DNA from: Marmoricola sp. Leaf446
GTDB lineage: Bacteria; Actinomycetota; Actinomycetes; Propionibacteriales; Nocardioidaceae
Reading direction: 5' to 3'
DNA: 64,000 nt
Assembly: GCF_001424755.1 (NCBI RefSeq)
Contig: NZ_LMRF01000001.1
Location: 145,294 to 209,293 of the forward strand
The notes under the pieces are model-generated. The model saw only the letters and a list, made by a program, of their open reading frames with translations. It was not told the DNA's origin and searched no databases. This document shows, piece by piece, positions 8,560 to 16,252 of the stretch; position 1 is the first letter of the stretch; the number at the start of each line of letters is the position of its first letter. The translations under genes and the position numbers were made by a program.

Positions 8560-8948
8560 CCGGCCCGCGCACGACCGGCCCGGGCGAGGGGGGCGACTTC
8601 GCCGCCGACGGCGGCCACGGCGCGGTGCCGCTCGAGGGAGTGCCGACCGCGCTGGGGGAGACCCCGCGCGGCGAGTGGCCGCTGTACGAGGTGTTCGTGC
8701 GCGGCAAGCGCGGCCTCAACCACGTCCACGTCGGGTCGCTGCACGCCGCCGACGACGAGATGGCGCTGCGGCACGCGCGCGACGTCTACACCCGCCGCAA
8801 CGAGGGCGTCAGCATCTGGGCGGTCCGCGCCGACCTGGTCGCGGCGTCGAGCCCGGACGAGAAGGACCCGCTCTTCGCTCCTGCCGGCGACAAGGTCTAC
8901 CGGCACCCGACCTTCTACGCCATCCCCGACGACGTCCCCCACATGTGA
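8556..8948 (+). CDS. paaB: 1,2-phenylacetyl-CoA epoxidase subunit B
   Basis: The 130-residue small structural subunit of the PaaABCE complex. The core [20 protein letters not shown] and the [16 protein letters not shown] segment are typical. The first 40 or so residues are an extra Gly/Pro-rich N-terminal stretch; PaaB is usually about 95 residues, so the extension is a peculiarity of this copy or the start lies further in. The four-base overlap with paaA supports the upstream ATG. Confidence 0.93.
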   Translation: MTGPRTTGPGEGGDFAADGGHGAVPLEGVPTALGETPRGEWPLYEVFVRGKRGLNHVHVGSLHAADDEMALRHARDVYTRRNEGVSIWAVRADLVAASSPDEKDPLFAPAGDKVYRHPTFYAIPDDVPHM

Positions 8949-8961
8949 GCGGGCGGCGACG

Positions 8962-9879
8962 ATGAGCGACGACCACGAGAGCGTGTACGACGGCCTGCTG
9001 GGCGGCGACGACACGCAGTGGGCCTTCGGCACCTCCTTCGAGGACCCCCTCGCCGGGGTCGACACCACCGTCCCCGAAGGCGTCGACGCGGGCGCGCTCG
9101 CGGCGTACTGCCTGATGCTCGGCGACGACGCCCTGGTGCACTCGCACCGGCTCTCGCAGTGGGCCAGCAACGCGCCCGACCTCGAGGAGGACATCGCGCT
9201 GGCCAACGTCGCGCTCGACCTGCTGGGCCAGGCGCGGCTGCTGCTGGCCCGTGCCGCCGCGGCCGACCCCGGCCTGGTGCCCGCCCTGCCGGAGGGATCG
9301 CCGGTGCCGTCCGAGGACGCCCTGGCGTTCTTCCGCGACGAGGCAGCGTTCCGCAACGTGCGGCTGGCCGAGCAGGAGAACGGCGACTTCGCGGCGACCG
9401 TGGTGCGGCTGCTGCTGCTCTCCACCCACCGGCTCGCGCTGCTGCAGCGGCTTGCGGCCAGCACCGACCAAGTGCTCGCGGCGATCGCGGCCAAGGGCGT
9501 CAAGGAGCTCACCTACCACCGCGACCACGCCGCGCGCTGGTTCCTCACCCTGGCGCAGGGGACCGAGGAGTCGCGTCGCCGGCTGCTCGCCGGGCTCGCA
9601 CTGGTGTGGCCGCTGCGGGCCGAGCTGGCGCGCACCCACCCCGTCGAGCGCCTCGTCGCCGAGCAGGGCGTCGGCGTCGACCCGGCGACCGTGACCGACG
9701 AGGTCGACGTGCTGCTCGAGCAGGTGTTCTCGGTCAGCGGCGTCGAGCGGCCCGGGCTGCCGGCCACCGGCACCGTCGCCGGCGGCGCCGGCCGGGAGGG
9801 CCGCCACAGCGAGGCCATGGGGCGGCTGCTCGCCGAGATGCAGGTCGTCGCCCGCGCCCACCCGACGGGGCTGTGGTGA
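8962..9879 (+). CDS. paaC: 1,2-phenylacetyl-CoA epoxidase subunit C
   Basis: A 305-residue ferritin-like structural partner of PaaA, itself without a working diiron site in known complexes. Typical segments are LGDDALVHSHRLSQW, LANVALDLLGQARLLLARA, and KELTYHRDHAARWFLTLAQGTEES. An unusual GTVAGGAGREGRHS stretch precedes the C-terminal MGRLLAEMQVVARAHP, the conserved family ending. It ends in a four-base overlap with paaD. Confidence 0.95.
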   Translation: MSDDHESVYDGLLGGDDTQWAFGTSFEDPLAGVDTTVPEGVDAGALAAYCLMLGDDALVHSHRLSQWASNAPDLEEDIALANVALDLLGQARLLLARAAAADPGLVPALPEGSPVPSEDALAFFRDEAAFRNVRLAEQENGDFAATVVRLLLLSTHRLALLQRLAASTDQVLAAIAAKGVKELTYHRDHAARWFLTLAQGTEESRRRLLAGLALVWPLRAELARTHPVERLVAEQGVGVDPATVTDEVDVLLEQVFSVSGVERPGLPATGTVAGGAGREGRHSEAMGRLLAEMQVVARAHPTGLW

Positions 9880-10445
9880 GCGCGCCGACGGCGACCGGGT
9901 CCGACGTCCGGGCCCTGGCCGCGTCCGTGACCGACCCTTCGACGGGCTCAGGACAGGCCCGGGTCCGTGCCCTCGCGAGCTCGGTCACGGACCCGGAGAT
10001 GCCGATGCTCACCCTGGAGGACCTCGGGGTGCTCCGCGACGTCGCCGTCGAGGACGACGGGCGGGTGGTCGTCACCATCACGCCGACGTACTCCGGGTGC
10101 CCGGCCATGGCCACGATGCGCGACGACCTCGTGCACGCGCTCCACGACGCCGGCCACGCCCGCGTCGAGGTGCGGGTCAGCCTGCACCCGGCGTGGTCGA
10201 GCGACTGGATCACCGAGCGCGGCCGGCAGGCGCTGCGCGACCACGGCCTCTCGGTGCCCGGCCCCGCGCCGCGCCACGACGGACCGGTGCCGCTCACGCT
10301 GCTGCCGGTGCGCCGGGACCTGACCTGCCCGCGCTGCGGCTCCGACGCGGTCGCGCTGACCTCGGAGTTCGGCGCCACGGCCTGCAAGGCGATGTATCGC
10401 TGCACCGCCTGCGCGGAGCCCTTCGAGCACGTCAAGGAGATCTGA
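9876..10445 (+). CDS. paaD: Phenylacetate pathway Fe-S maturation protein PaaD
   Basis: A 189-residue member of the MIP18/DUF59 family with a C-terminal zinc ribbon, thought to help mature the PaaE or PaaA metal centres. The DUF59 core includes VVTITPTYSGCPAMATM, and the ribbon has CPRCGS and CTAC. Family members are about 165 residues. This copy is longer because its N-terminus carries VRALAASVTDP twice, separated by an eight-residue STGSGQAR insert. That insert is encoded by a repeat-like DNA motif (see 9906-9995). GTG 9876 overlaps the paaC stop. Confidence 0.93.
   Translation: MSAPTATGSDVRALAASVTDPSTGSGQARVRALASSVTDPEMPMLTLEDLGVLRDVAVEDDGRVVVTITPTYSGCPAMATMRDDLVHALHDAGHARVEVRVSLHPAWSSDWITERGRQALRDHGLSVPGPAPRHDGPVPLTLLPVRRDLTCPRCGSDAVALTSEFGATACKAMYRCTACAEPFEHVKEI
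9906..9995 (+). repeat. Intragenic repeat-like insertion with flanking duplication in paaD
   Basis: Codons for VRALAASVTDP (9906-9938) recur as VRALASSVTDP (9963-9995). Between them lies the motif CCTTCGACGGGCTCAGGACA (9936-9955), whose antisense reading gives the CPEPVEG peptide. To my knowledge this motif type is a dispersed short repeat in many GC-rich genomes. The two flanking copies differ at many synonymous sites, so the duplication is not recent. The reading frame is kept. Confidence 0.7.
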
Positions 10446-10446
10446 G

Positions 10447-11523
10447 GTGACCTCCACCGAGCCCCGCGTCCGGGCCCAGTTCCACGAGCTCCGCGTGGCC
10501 GCCGTCGAGCACCTCACCGACGACGCGGCCGCGATCACCTTCGACGTGCCGGAGGACCTGCGCGCGGCGTACTCCTTCCAGGCCGGCCAGTCGCTCACGC
10601 TGCGGCGCACGGTCGACGGCCAGGAGCACCGACGGTCCTACTCCATCTGCGCCCCCGCGGGCGCCCGGCCGCGCGTGGGGGTGCGCGAGATCCCCGGCGG
10701 GCTGTTCTCCAGGTGGCTGGTCCGCGACCTCCGGGTCGGCGACGTGGTCGAGGTGCAGACGCCGACGGGGAGCTTCCGGGCCGACCCCGCCACCCCCGGT
10801 CGCCACCTGTGCATCGCCGCGGGCTCGGGCATCACGCCGATGCTGTCGATCGCCAGCTCGGTGCTGGCGCACCCCGAGAGCCGGGTGACCCTGCTCTACG
10901 GCAACCGCACCACCGGCTCGGTGATGTTCGCCGAGGAGCTGGCCGACCTGAAGGACCGCCACGGCGCCCGGCTCGACCTCGTCCACGTCCTCTCCCGCGA
11001 GCCCCGCGACGTGGAGCTGTTCTCGGGCCGGCTCGACGCCGAGCGGCTGCGCGCGCTGCTGACCGTGCTGGTGCCCGTCGACGGCCTCGACCACGTCTGG
11101 CTGTGCGGACCGTTCGGGATGATCGCCGACGCGCGGGCCGTGCTGGACGAGCTCGGCGTGCCTGCCGACCGGGTGCACTTCGAGCTCTTCTTCGTCGACG
11201 AGCCGCCCCCCGAGCTGGAGCGCCCCGACGCCGTCGTGGAGGGGGAGACCAGCGAGGTCACCGTCGTGCTCGACGGCCGCTCGACGACCGCCCCGATGAG
11301 CACGGGCGCGAGCGTGCTCGACGGCGCCGCCGCCAGCCGCCACGACCTGCCCTTCGCCTGCAAGGGGGGCGTCTGCGGCACCTGCCGCGCGCGCGTCACC
11401 GCAGGCGAGGTCGACATGCGCCGCAACTACGCCCTCGACGACGACGAGGTCGAGCGGGGGTTCGTGCTGACCTGCCAGTCCTTCCCGGTCGGCGACGCCG
11501 TCACCGTCGACTTCGACGCGTGA
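10447..11523 (+). CDS. paaE: Phenylacetyl-CoA epoxidase reductase subunit
   Basis: A 358-residue NAD(P)H:ferredoxin-type reductase that feeds electrons to the PaaA diiron centre. Domains in order: FAD-binding barrel with RRSYSI (62-67), NAD(P)-binding domain with AAGSGITPM (124-132) and VWLCGPFGMI, then a plant-type 2Fe-2S ferredoxin with Cys305, Cys310, Cys313 and Cys343. GTG 10447 lies one base after the paaD stop. Confidence 0.96.
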   Translation: MTSTEPRVRAQFHELRVAAVEHLTDDAAAITFDVPEDLRAAYSFQAGQSLTLRRTVDGQEHRRSYSICAPAGARPRVGVREIPGGLFSRWLVRDLRVGDVVEVQTPTGSFRADPATPGRHLCIAAGSGITPMLSIASSVLAHPESRVTLLYGNRTTGSVMFAEELADLKDRHGARLDLVHVLSREPRDVELFSGRLDAERLRALLTVLVPVDGLDHVWLCGPFGMIADARAVLDELGVPADRVHFELFFVDEPPPELERPDAVVEGETSEVTVVLDGRSTTAPMSTGASVLDGAAASRHDLPFACKGGVCGTCRARVTAGEVDMRRNYALDDDEVERGFVLTCQSFPVGDAVTVDFDA

Positions 11524-11530
11524 GCCCGCG

Positions 11531-12010
11531 GTGACCCCCGACGAGGTCGCCCGGCTCGGCGCCGAGGAGATGTGGCGCGGCGACGCCGCCAGCCGGATGC
11601 TCGGCATGGAGCTGGTCTCGGTGGCGCCCGGCACGGCCGTGGTCTCGATGCGGGTGCGCGAGGACATGGTCAACGGCTGGGACCTGTGCCACGGCGGGCT
11701 GGTCGCCTCGCTGGCCGACTCCGCCTTCGCGGCCGCCTGCAACTCCCGCGGCACGGTCACCGTCGCGGCGGGCTTCGACGTGACCTTCCTCGAGCCGGGC
11801 CGGCTGGGCGACCTGCTCGTGGCCACGGCCACCGAGACCGCGCTCCGCGGCCGCTCGGGGGTGTACGACGTGACGGTGGCCCGTGCAGCCGACGACGCCG
11901 ACGAGGAGCCCGCCGACGGGGTCGTCGTCGCGGTGTTCCGCGGGCGCAGCCGCAGCCTGGGTCGACCCAACCCGGCCGTCCGCGCCGTGGACGGCGACGG
12001 ACCGTGCTGA
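11531..12010 (+). CDS. paaI: Hydroxyphenylacetyl-CoA thioesterase
   Basis: A 159-residue hot-dog-fold thioesterase that removes CoA from dead-end phenylacetyl-CoA derivatives, sparing the CoA pool. The helix signature is NGWDLCHGGLVASLADSAFA, with the conserved HGG and the downstream catalytic Asp. GFDVTFLEPGRLGDLLVATA forms the core strands. It starts seven bases after paaE with GTG and closes the cluster. paaF, paaG, paaH, paaJ and paaZ, needed for the rest of the pathway, are not in the window. Confidence 0.93.
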   Translation: MTPDEVARLGAEEMWRGDAASRMLGMELVSVAPGTAVVSMRVREDMVNGWDLCHGGLVASLADSAFAAACNSRGTVTVAAGFDVTFLEPGRLGDLLVATATETALRGRSGVYDVTVARAADDADEEPADGVVVAVFRGRSRSLGRPNPAVRAVDGDGPC

Positions 12011-12042
12011 GCACCCCGCGCCCGCGTGGGTACGTCGGGACG

Positions 12043-12810
12043 GTGACCACCTCGACGAAGGCCCGCCCGGCCACCGGCACCCCCGACGCCGACCGCGCCC
12101 ACGCGCCCCGCCCCCACCTGTGGCTCCGCGAGGGGCTGACCGGGCTCGAGCTGGCCCACTCCGCGGCCTCGCGGCGCTACCTCGCCGGCCTGCCGAGCGG
12201 CGACGGCCACCCCGTGCTCGTGCTGCCGGGCTTCCTCGCCGGCGCCAGCTCGACCGGCTTCCTGCGCGGGTTCCTGCGCAGCAAGGGCTACCGCGTCTAC
12301 GACTGGGGCCAGGGCCGCAACATGGGCGTCCGGCAGGGTCTGCGCGGCCGGCTCAGCGAGCGCCTCGACCACATCTCGCAGCGCACCGGCCAGCCGATGA
12401 GCATCGTCGGCTGGAGCGCGGGCGGCATCTACGCCCGCGAGATCGCCCGCGAGAACCCCGACCGGGTCCGCTCGGTGATCACGATGGGCACCCCGATGCG
12501 CGGCAACCTCCGGGCGACGTCGGCCTGGCCGGCGTACACGCTGCTCAACCGGGGGCGCAACGCCGTCGACCTCACCCCCGAGGTGCTGGGCAGCCGGGCG
12601 GCGCCGCTGAGCGTGCCCACCACCTGCATCTACAGCCGCTACGACGGCATCGTCGCCTGGGAGCTGTGCACCAGCCTGCCCGCGCCGACCACCGAGAACG
12701 TCGAGGTGCGCTCGACCCACCTCGGCTTCGGGCACCACCGTGCCACCCTCGCCGTCGTGGCCGACCGGCTCGCGCAGCCGGTGGGCACGTGGCGGCCCTG
12801 GGCGGGATAG
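12043..12810 (+). CDS. Alpha/beta-hydrolase (lipase/esterase-like)
   Basis: A 255-residue hydrolase. VLVLPGFLAGASSTGFLRGFL is the first strand and oxyanion region, IVGWSAGGIYAREIA carries the nucleophile Ser in GxSxG, YDGIV the likely acid and STHLGFGHH the His. The overall plan resembles bacterial triacylglycerol lipases acting on hydrophobic esters. The upstream GTG 12004 overlaps paaI; GTG 12043, preceded by GGGTACGTC, is preferred but not certain. No signal peptide is seen, so it is probably cytoplasmic. Confidence 0.75.
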   Translation: MTTSTKARPATGTPDADRAHAPRPHLWLREGLTGLELAHSAASRRYLAGLPSGDGHPVLVLPGFLAGASSTGFLRGFLRSKGYRVYDWGQGRNMGVRQGLRGRLSERLDHISQRTGQPMSIVGWSAGGIYAREIARENPDRVRSVITMGTPMRGNLRATSAWPAYTLLNRGRNAVDLTPEVLGSRAAPLSVPTTCIYSRYDGIVAWELCTSLPAPTTENVEVRSTHLGFGHHRATLAVVADRLAQPVGTWRPWAG

Positions 12811-12827
12811 TCCGCCCACCAGGACCC

Positions 12828-12856
12828 GTGACGTGACCTCGGGACGCTCGTAGCAT
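12828..12856 (+). promoter_or_regulatory. Sigma-70-type promoter for the 58-residue protein
   Basis: GTGACG (12828-12833) and TAGCAT (12851-12856) are spaced by 17 bp. They are followed 35 bp later by the ATG of the small zinc-ribbon gene, which has its own GGGAGGA site. Confidence 0.5.
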
Positions 12857-12891
12857 CGAGGGGCGCCGAGCCCGCCGACCCGGGAGGACCC

Positions 12892-13068
12892 ATGGACAAC
12901 CTCAAGCGGTTCACCGTCTGCAAGGTGATCAACCACCGGTGGGTCAAGGTCGCCTACCCCGTCGGGTCCGACGGGGAGGGCGGAGGCACCTTCCTGCGCT
13001 GCGAGCGGTGCGGCAAGGAGGACCACGACGCCGGGACGGTCGCCCGCGGTGTCGGCGGGGCCTTCTAG
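12892..13068 (+). CDS. 58-residue zinc-ribbon protein (DUF1660-like)
   Basis: A short gene encoding MDNLKRFTVCKVINHRWVKV and so on to GAF. One possible metal site is Cys10 with His15; a clear CxxC knuckle sits in FLRCERCGKE. The C-x4-H-x-W plus CxxCG layout resembles DUF1660-type tiny proteins, whose function is unknown. GGGAGGA precedes the ATG by 3-4 bases and a promoter lies upstream. Its TAG shares bases with the stop of the convergent monooxygenase gene (CTAG at 13065-13068), so the two transcripts must overlap. Confidence 0.75.
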   Translation: MDNLKRFTVCKVINHRWVKVAYPVGSDGEGGGTFLRCERCGKEDHDAGTVARGVGGAF

Positions 13069-14195
13069 GCGTCCTGGGTCGACCCGACCCGCCCGACGAC
13101 CTCCGCCACCGTCGCCCGGGCGGTGCGCCCGACGCCGATGAGCGTCGCGGAGGCGGGTCCGGTCCAGTCGCCGTACCCCACGAGGTGGACGCGGTGGTCA
13201 CGCTCGGCGCGGGTGCCCGACGTGCCGCCCACGGCGACGTGGCCGTCCGCGTCGCGCAGCCGCAGCGGTGCGAGGTGGCGCAGGGCGGGCCGGAACCCGG
13301 TGCACCACAGCACCACGTCGGCCTGCTGGGCGGTGCCGTCGGCCCAGGCGACCCCGTCACGGGTGAGCCGCGCGAACATCGGCCGCGCGTGGAGCACCCC
13401 GCGAGCGCGGGCCTCGCGCACCTCGGGGACGACCACGACGTCGCCCAGCCCGCCGACCCCGGCGTGCGGCGTACCCCTCTCGCGGGCGCGGACCCGCGCG
13501 GTGGCCGCGTCGAAGAGGACGCGCCCGTCCACGTCGTCGGGCAGGAAACGCGGCGGCCGCGTCGCGACCCAGGTGGTCTCGGCGACGCGTGAGACCAGGG
13601 CCAGCAGCTGGGCCGCGGAGTTGCCGCCGCCGACCACCACGACCCGCTGCCCCGCGAGCTCGGCGGCCGAGCGCAGGTCGGCGGCGTGCAGCTGGCGCCC
13701 GGCGTACTGCCCGCTCCCGGGGTACGCCGGCCGGAACGGGCGGTCCCACGTGCCGGTCGCGGACACCACCACGCGGGTCTCCACCTCCAGCCCCGGGGCG
13801 CGCACGAGCAGCGGCCCGTCGGGGGCGTCGTCGGCCGGGACCACCTCGGTCACCCGGTGGGGGCGCAGCGGCGCCAGGCCGTAGCGCTGCTCGTACGCCG
13901 CCAGGTAGGCCACCACGTGCTCGCGCGGCGGGAAGCCGTCGTGGACGCCGGTCGGGTCCCGCCACGGCGGCATCATCCACCCGGGCAACGAGGAGTACGC
14001 CGGGGGCGAGAACAGGTGGAGGCCGTCCCACGTCCGCGGCCAGGCGCCACCCGGACGGTCGGCGGCGTCGACGAGGACGAAGTCCTGCTGAGGCACCCGG
14101 CCGAGCCGCTGCAGGTGGTAGCCCACGGCCAGGCCCGCCTGCCCGGCCCCGACGACCACGACGGGGACCTCGAGGTGCTGCGTCCGCCCCGTCAC
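13065..14195 (-). CDS. FAD/NAD(P)-dependent monooxygenase-like oxidoreductase (ArsO-like by context)
   Basis: A 376-residue flavoprotein of the YUCCA/flavin-monooxygenase type. The FAD motif VVVVGAGQAGLAVGYHL is near residues 12-28, GGAW and SPPAYSSLPG follow, and the NADPH motif VVVVGGGNSAAQLLA is mid-protein. SATGTWDRPFRPAYPG resembles the family linker, and CTGFRP the ATG-type C-terminal motif. It is divergent from arsR-acr3-arsC with a shared intergenic region. Related flavoproteins often sit in arsenic operons and are called ArsO, but its reaction is not established. Confidence 0.75.
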   Translation of the reverse strand: MTGRTQHLEVPVVVVGAGQAGLAVGYHLQRLGRVPQQDFVLVDAADRPGGAWPRTWDGLHLFSPPAYSSLPGWMMPPWRDPTGVHDGFPPREHVVAYLAAYEQRYGLAPLRPHRVTEVVPADDAPDGPLLVRAPGLEVETRVVVSATGTWDRPFRPAYPGSGQYAGRQLHAADLRSAAELAGQRVVVVGGGNSAAQLLALVSRVAETTWVATRPPRFLPDDVDGRVLFDAATARVRARERGTPHAGVGGLGDVVVVPEVREARARGVLHARPMFARLTRDGVAWADGTAQQADVVLWCTGFRPALRHLAPLRLRDADGHVAVGGTSGTRAERDHRVHLVGYGDWTGPASATLIGVGRTARATVAEVVGRVGSTQDA

Positions 14196-14246
14196 CGGGC
14201 CAGGCTACGGCGCTCCGACGTCCTCGATGCGGCGACGCGAGCCGTA

Positions 14247-14270
14247 GACATCGAGACGTGTCAATATAGG
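14247..14270 (+). promoter_or_regulatory. Candidate ArsR operator and arsR promoter elements
   Basis: GACA (14247-14250) and TGTC (14259-14262) form an inverted repeat around eight bases, extended outward by TA and AA. An AT-rich TATAGG (14265-14270) could be the -10 region. The site lies in the shared region between the flavoprotein gene and arsR, where ArsR-SmtB repressors usually bind. Confidence 0.4.
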
Positions 14271-14303
14271 CGGGGGTCGAACTCCTGCGAGCCCCCGGAC
14301 GAC

Positions 14304-14690
14304 CTGAGCGACCTCGACGACCTCGGCGACCTCGACGACCTGGACGGGACGCTCGCCTACTGCTCCCCGCTGGCCCGCGAGCCCCTGGGGGCCGAGGCGG
14401 CCGACCGGGTGGTGCCGATGCTGAAGGCGGTCGCCGACCCGACCCGGCTGCGGCTGCTCTCCCTGGTGCTCTCGCACGAGGGCGCCGAGGCGTGCGTCTG
14501 CGACCTGCTGCCCCACTTCGAGCTCTCGCAGCCCACGATCAGCCACCACCTCAAGGTGCTCCACGAGGCGGGGCTGCTGGAGCGCGAGAAGCGCGGCACC
14601 TGGGTCTTCTACCTCGCCCGGCCGGCGGCCGTCGCCGCGCTGGCCCAGCTGTTCGTCCCGGCCGACGCGACCGCGGGAGCACCGGCATGA
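14304..14690 (+). CDS. arsR: ArsR/SmtB-family arsenical repressor (start uncertain)
   Basis: A winged-helix metalloregulator. LKAVADPTRLRLLSLV opens the fold, ACVCDL carries the paired cysteines that bind As(III) in many ArsR proteins, and SQPTISHHLKVLHEAGLLERE is the recognition helix and turn. The upstream segment AYCSPLAREPL is conserved in actinobacterial ArsR, so translation must start before it. However, no in-frame ATG or GTG lies between 14178 and 14408. CTG 14304 is given as a working start, in front of a DDL-rich acidic stretch. It overlaps acr3 by four bases. Confidence 0.8.
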   Translation: MSDLDDLGDLDDLDGTLAYCSPLAREPLGAEAADRVVPMLKAVADPTRLRLLSLVLSHEGAEACVCDLLPHFELSQPTISHHLKVLHEAGLLEREKRGTWVFYLARPAAVAALAQLFVPADATAGAPA

Positions 14691-15781
14691 GCGACACCGT
14701 GCACGAGACCCGGCGTACGGGCGCGCCCGAGGGCGAGGTGCTGCAGCAGCTCTCGACCCTCGACCGGTTCCTGCCGGTGTGGATCGGCGTCGCGATGGTC
14801 GCCGGCCTGCTGCTGGGCCGCCTCGTGCCCGGTCTGGACGACGCCCTGGCGGCGGTCGAGGTGGGGTCGGTCTCGCTGCCGATAGCGGTCGGGCTGCTGG
14901 TGATGATGTACCCCGTCCTGGCCAGGGTGAGGTACGACGAGCTGGGCCACGTCACCCGCGACACCCGGCTCCTCGCCACCTCGGTGCTGCTCAACTGGGT
15001 GCTCGGGCCGGCGCTGATGTTCGCCCTGGCCTGGCTGCTGCTGCCCGACCTGCCGGAGTACCGCACCGGCCTGATCATCGTCGGGCTGGCCCGCTGCATC
15101 GCCATGGTGCTGATCTGGAACGACCTCGCCTGCGGCGACCGCGAGGCCGCGGCGATCCTGGTCGCGATCAACGCGGTCTTCCAGATCCTCGCCTTCGCCG
15201 TCCTGGGCTGGTTCTACCTGCAGGTGCTCCCGGGCTGGCTCGGTCTGGAGCAGGCCGCGCTCGACGTGTCGGTCTGGGCCATCGCCAAGGCCGTGCTGGT
15301 CTTCCTCGGGGTCCCGCTGCTCGCCGGCTACCTCACCCGCACGCTGGGCGAGCGCGCGAGGGGCCGTGACTGGTACGAGTCCCGGTTCCTGCCGCGGATC
15401 GGTCCGGCCGCCCTCCACGGCCTGCTGTTCACGATCGTGGTGCTGTTCGCGCTGCAGGGCGGCACGATCACCAGCGAACCGCTCGACGTCGCGCGCATCG
15501 CGCTCCCGCTGCTCGTCTACTTCCTGCTGATGTGGGGCGGCTCGATGCTGCTGACGCGGGCGCTCGGCTTCGACTACCGGCGTGCCACCGCGGTCTCGTT
15601 CACCGCCGCGGGCAACAACTTCGAGCTCGCGATCGCCGTGGCCATCGGCGTCTTCGGGGTCACCTCGGGCCAGGCCCTGGCCGGCGTCGTGGGGCCGCTC
15701 ATCGAGGTCCCGGTGCTCGTCGGCCTGGTCTACGTCAGCCTCTGGGCGCGCCGCTTCTTCCCCGGGGCGGCGGCCCGGTGA
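14687..15781 (+). CDS. acr3: Acr3-type arsenite efflux permease
   Basis: A 364-residue membrane carrier of the BART superfamily with ten predicted segments. LARCIAMVLIWNDLACGD contains the conserved Cys of the Acr3 transport path, and the later AAGNNFELAIAVAIGVFG is the second inverted-repeat hallmark. It exports arsenite, giving resistance together with ArsC. ATG 14687 overlaps the arsR stop and its own stop overlaps arsC, so the three genes form one operon. Confidence 0.95.
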   Translation: MSDTVHETRRTGAPEGEVLQQLSTLDRFLPVWIGVAMVAGLLLGRLVPGLDDALAAVEVGSVSLPIAVGLLVMMYPVLARVRYDELGHVTRDTRLLATSVLLNWVLGPALMFALAWLLLPDLPEYRTGLIIVGLARCIAMVLIWNDLACGDREAAAILVAINAVFQILAFAVLGWFYLQVLPGWLGLEQAALDVSVWAIAKAVLVFLGVPLLAGYLTRTLGERARGRDWYESRFLPRIGPAALHGLLFTIVVLFALQGGTITSEPLDVARIALPLLVYFLLMWGGSMLLTRALGFDYRRATAVSFTAAGNNFELAIAVAIGVFGVTSGQALAGVVGPLIEVPVLVGLVYVSLWARRFFPGAAAR

Positions 15782-16224
15782 GCGGCGCGAGCGGCGTGCC
15801 CCAGGTCGTCTTCGCGTGCGTCCGCAACGGCGGCCGCTCGGTGATCAGCCGGGTGCTTTCCGAGCACTACGCGCAGGGCCGGGTCGTGGCGCTCTCGGCC
15901 GGCACCCAGCCCGGGGAGCGGATCCATCCCGAGGTCGCCGAGGTGCTCGAGCGGCTCGGCCTGGACACCTCCGCCGAGCGGCCCGAGCTGCTCACCCGCG
16001 AGACCGTCGCCGCCAGCACGGTGGCGATCACCCTGGGCTGCGGCGAGGAGTGCCCCTGGGTCCCCGGGGTGCGCTACGTCGACTGGCCGGTCGCCGACCC
16101 GGGCGGCCAGGACGAGGCCGGCGTACGCGCCGTGGTGGCCGACCTCGACGTCCGCGTCCGCGCCCTGCTCGTCGAGCTGGTGCCCGACCTGGTGCTGCCG
16201 CCGTCGGTGCTGGACCGCGCCTGA
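15778..16224 (+). CDS. arsC: LMW-PTP-type arsenate reductase
   Basis: A 148-residue protein with the CX5R phosphate loop CVRNGGRS (Cys14 to Arg20) near the N-terminus. Most actinobacterial homologues have CVHNAGRSQ, so the loop here is unusual. A second pair of Cys in LGCGEECPW fits the redox relay of thiol-dependent reductases. VRYVDWPVADPGGQD carries the catalytic Asp-Pro motif. It reduces arsenate to arsenite for Acr3. Confidence 0.9.
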   Translation: MSGASGVPQVVFACVRNGGRSVISRVLSEHYAQGRVVALSAGTQPGERIHPEVAEVLERLGLDTSAERPELLTRETVAASTVAITLGCGEECPWVPGVRYVDWPVADPGGQDEAGVRAVVADLDVRVRALLVELVPDLVLPPSVLDRA

Positions 16225-16252
16225 GCCCCCTCCACCTGGGTACGACGGGCCC

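Noticed and set aside
14271-14299. tRNA T-arm-like sequence (GGGGTCGAACTCC) near the arsR start, possible att site
   Set aside because: No D-arm, anticodon arm or acceptor pairing can be drawn around it; T54 is replaced by G. Chance resemblance.
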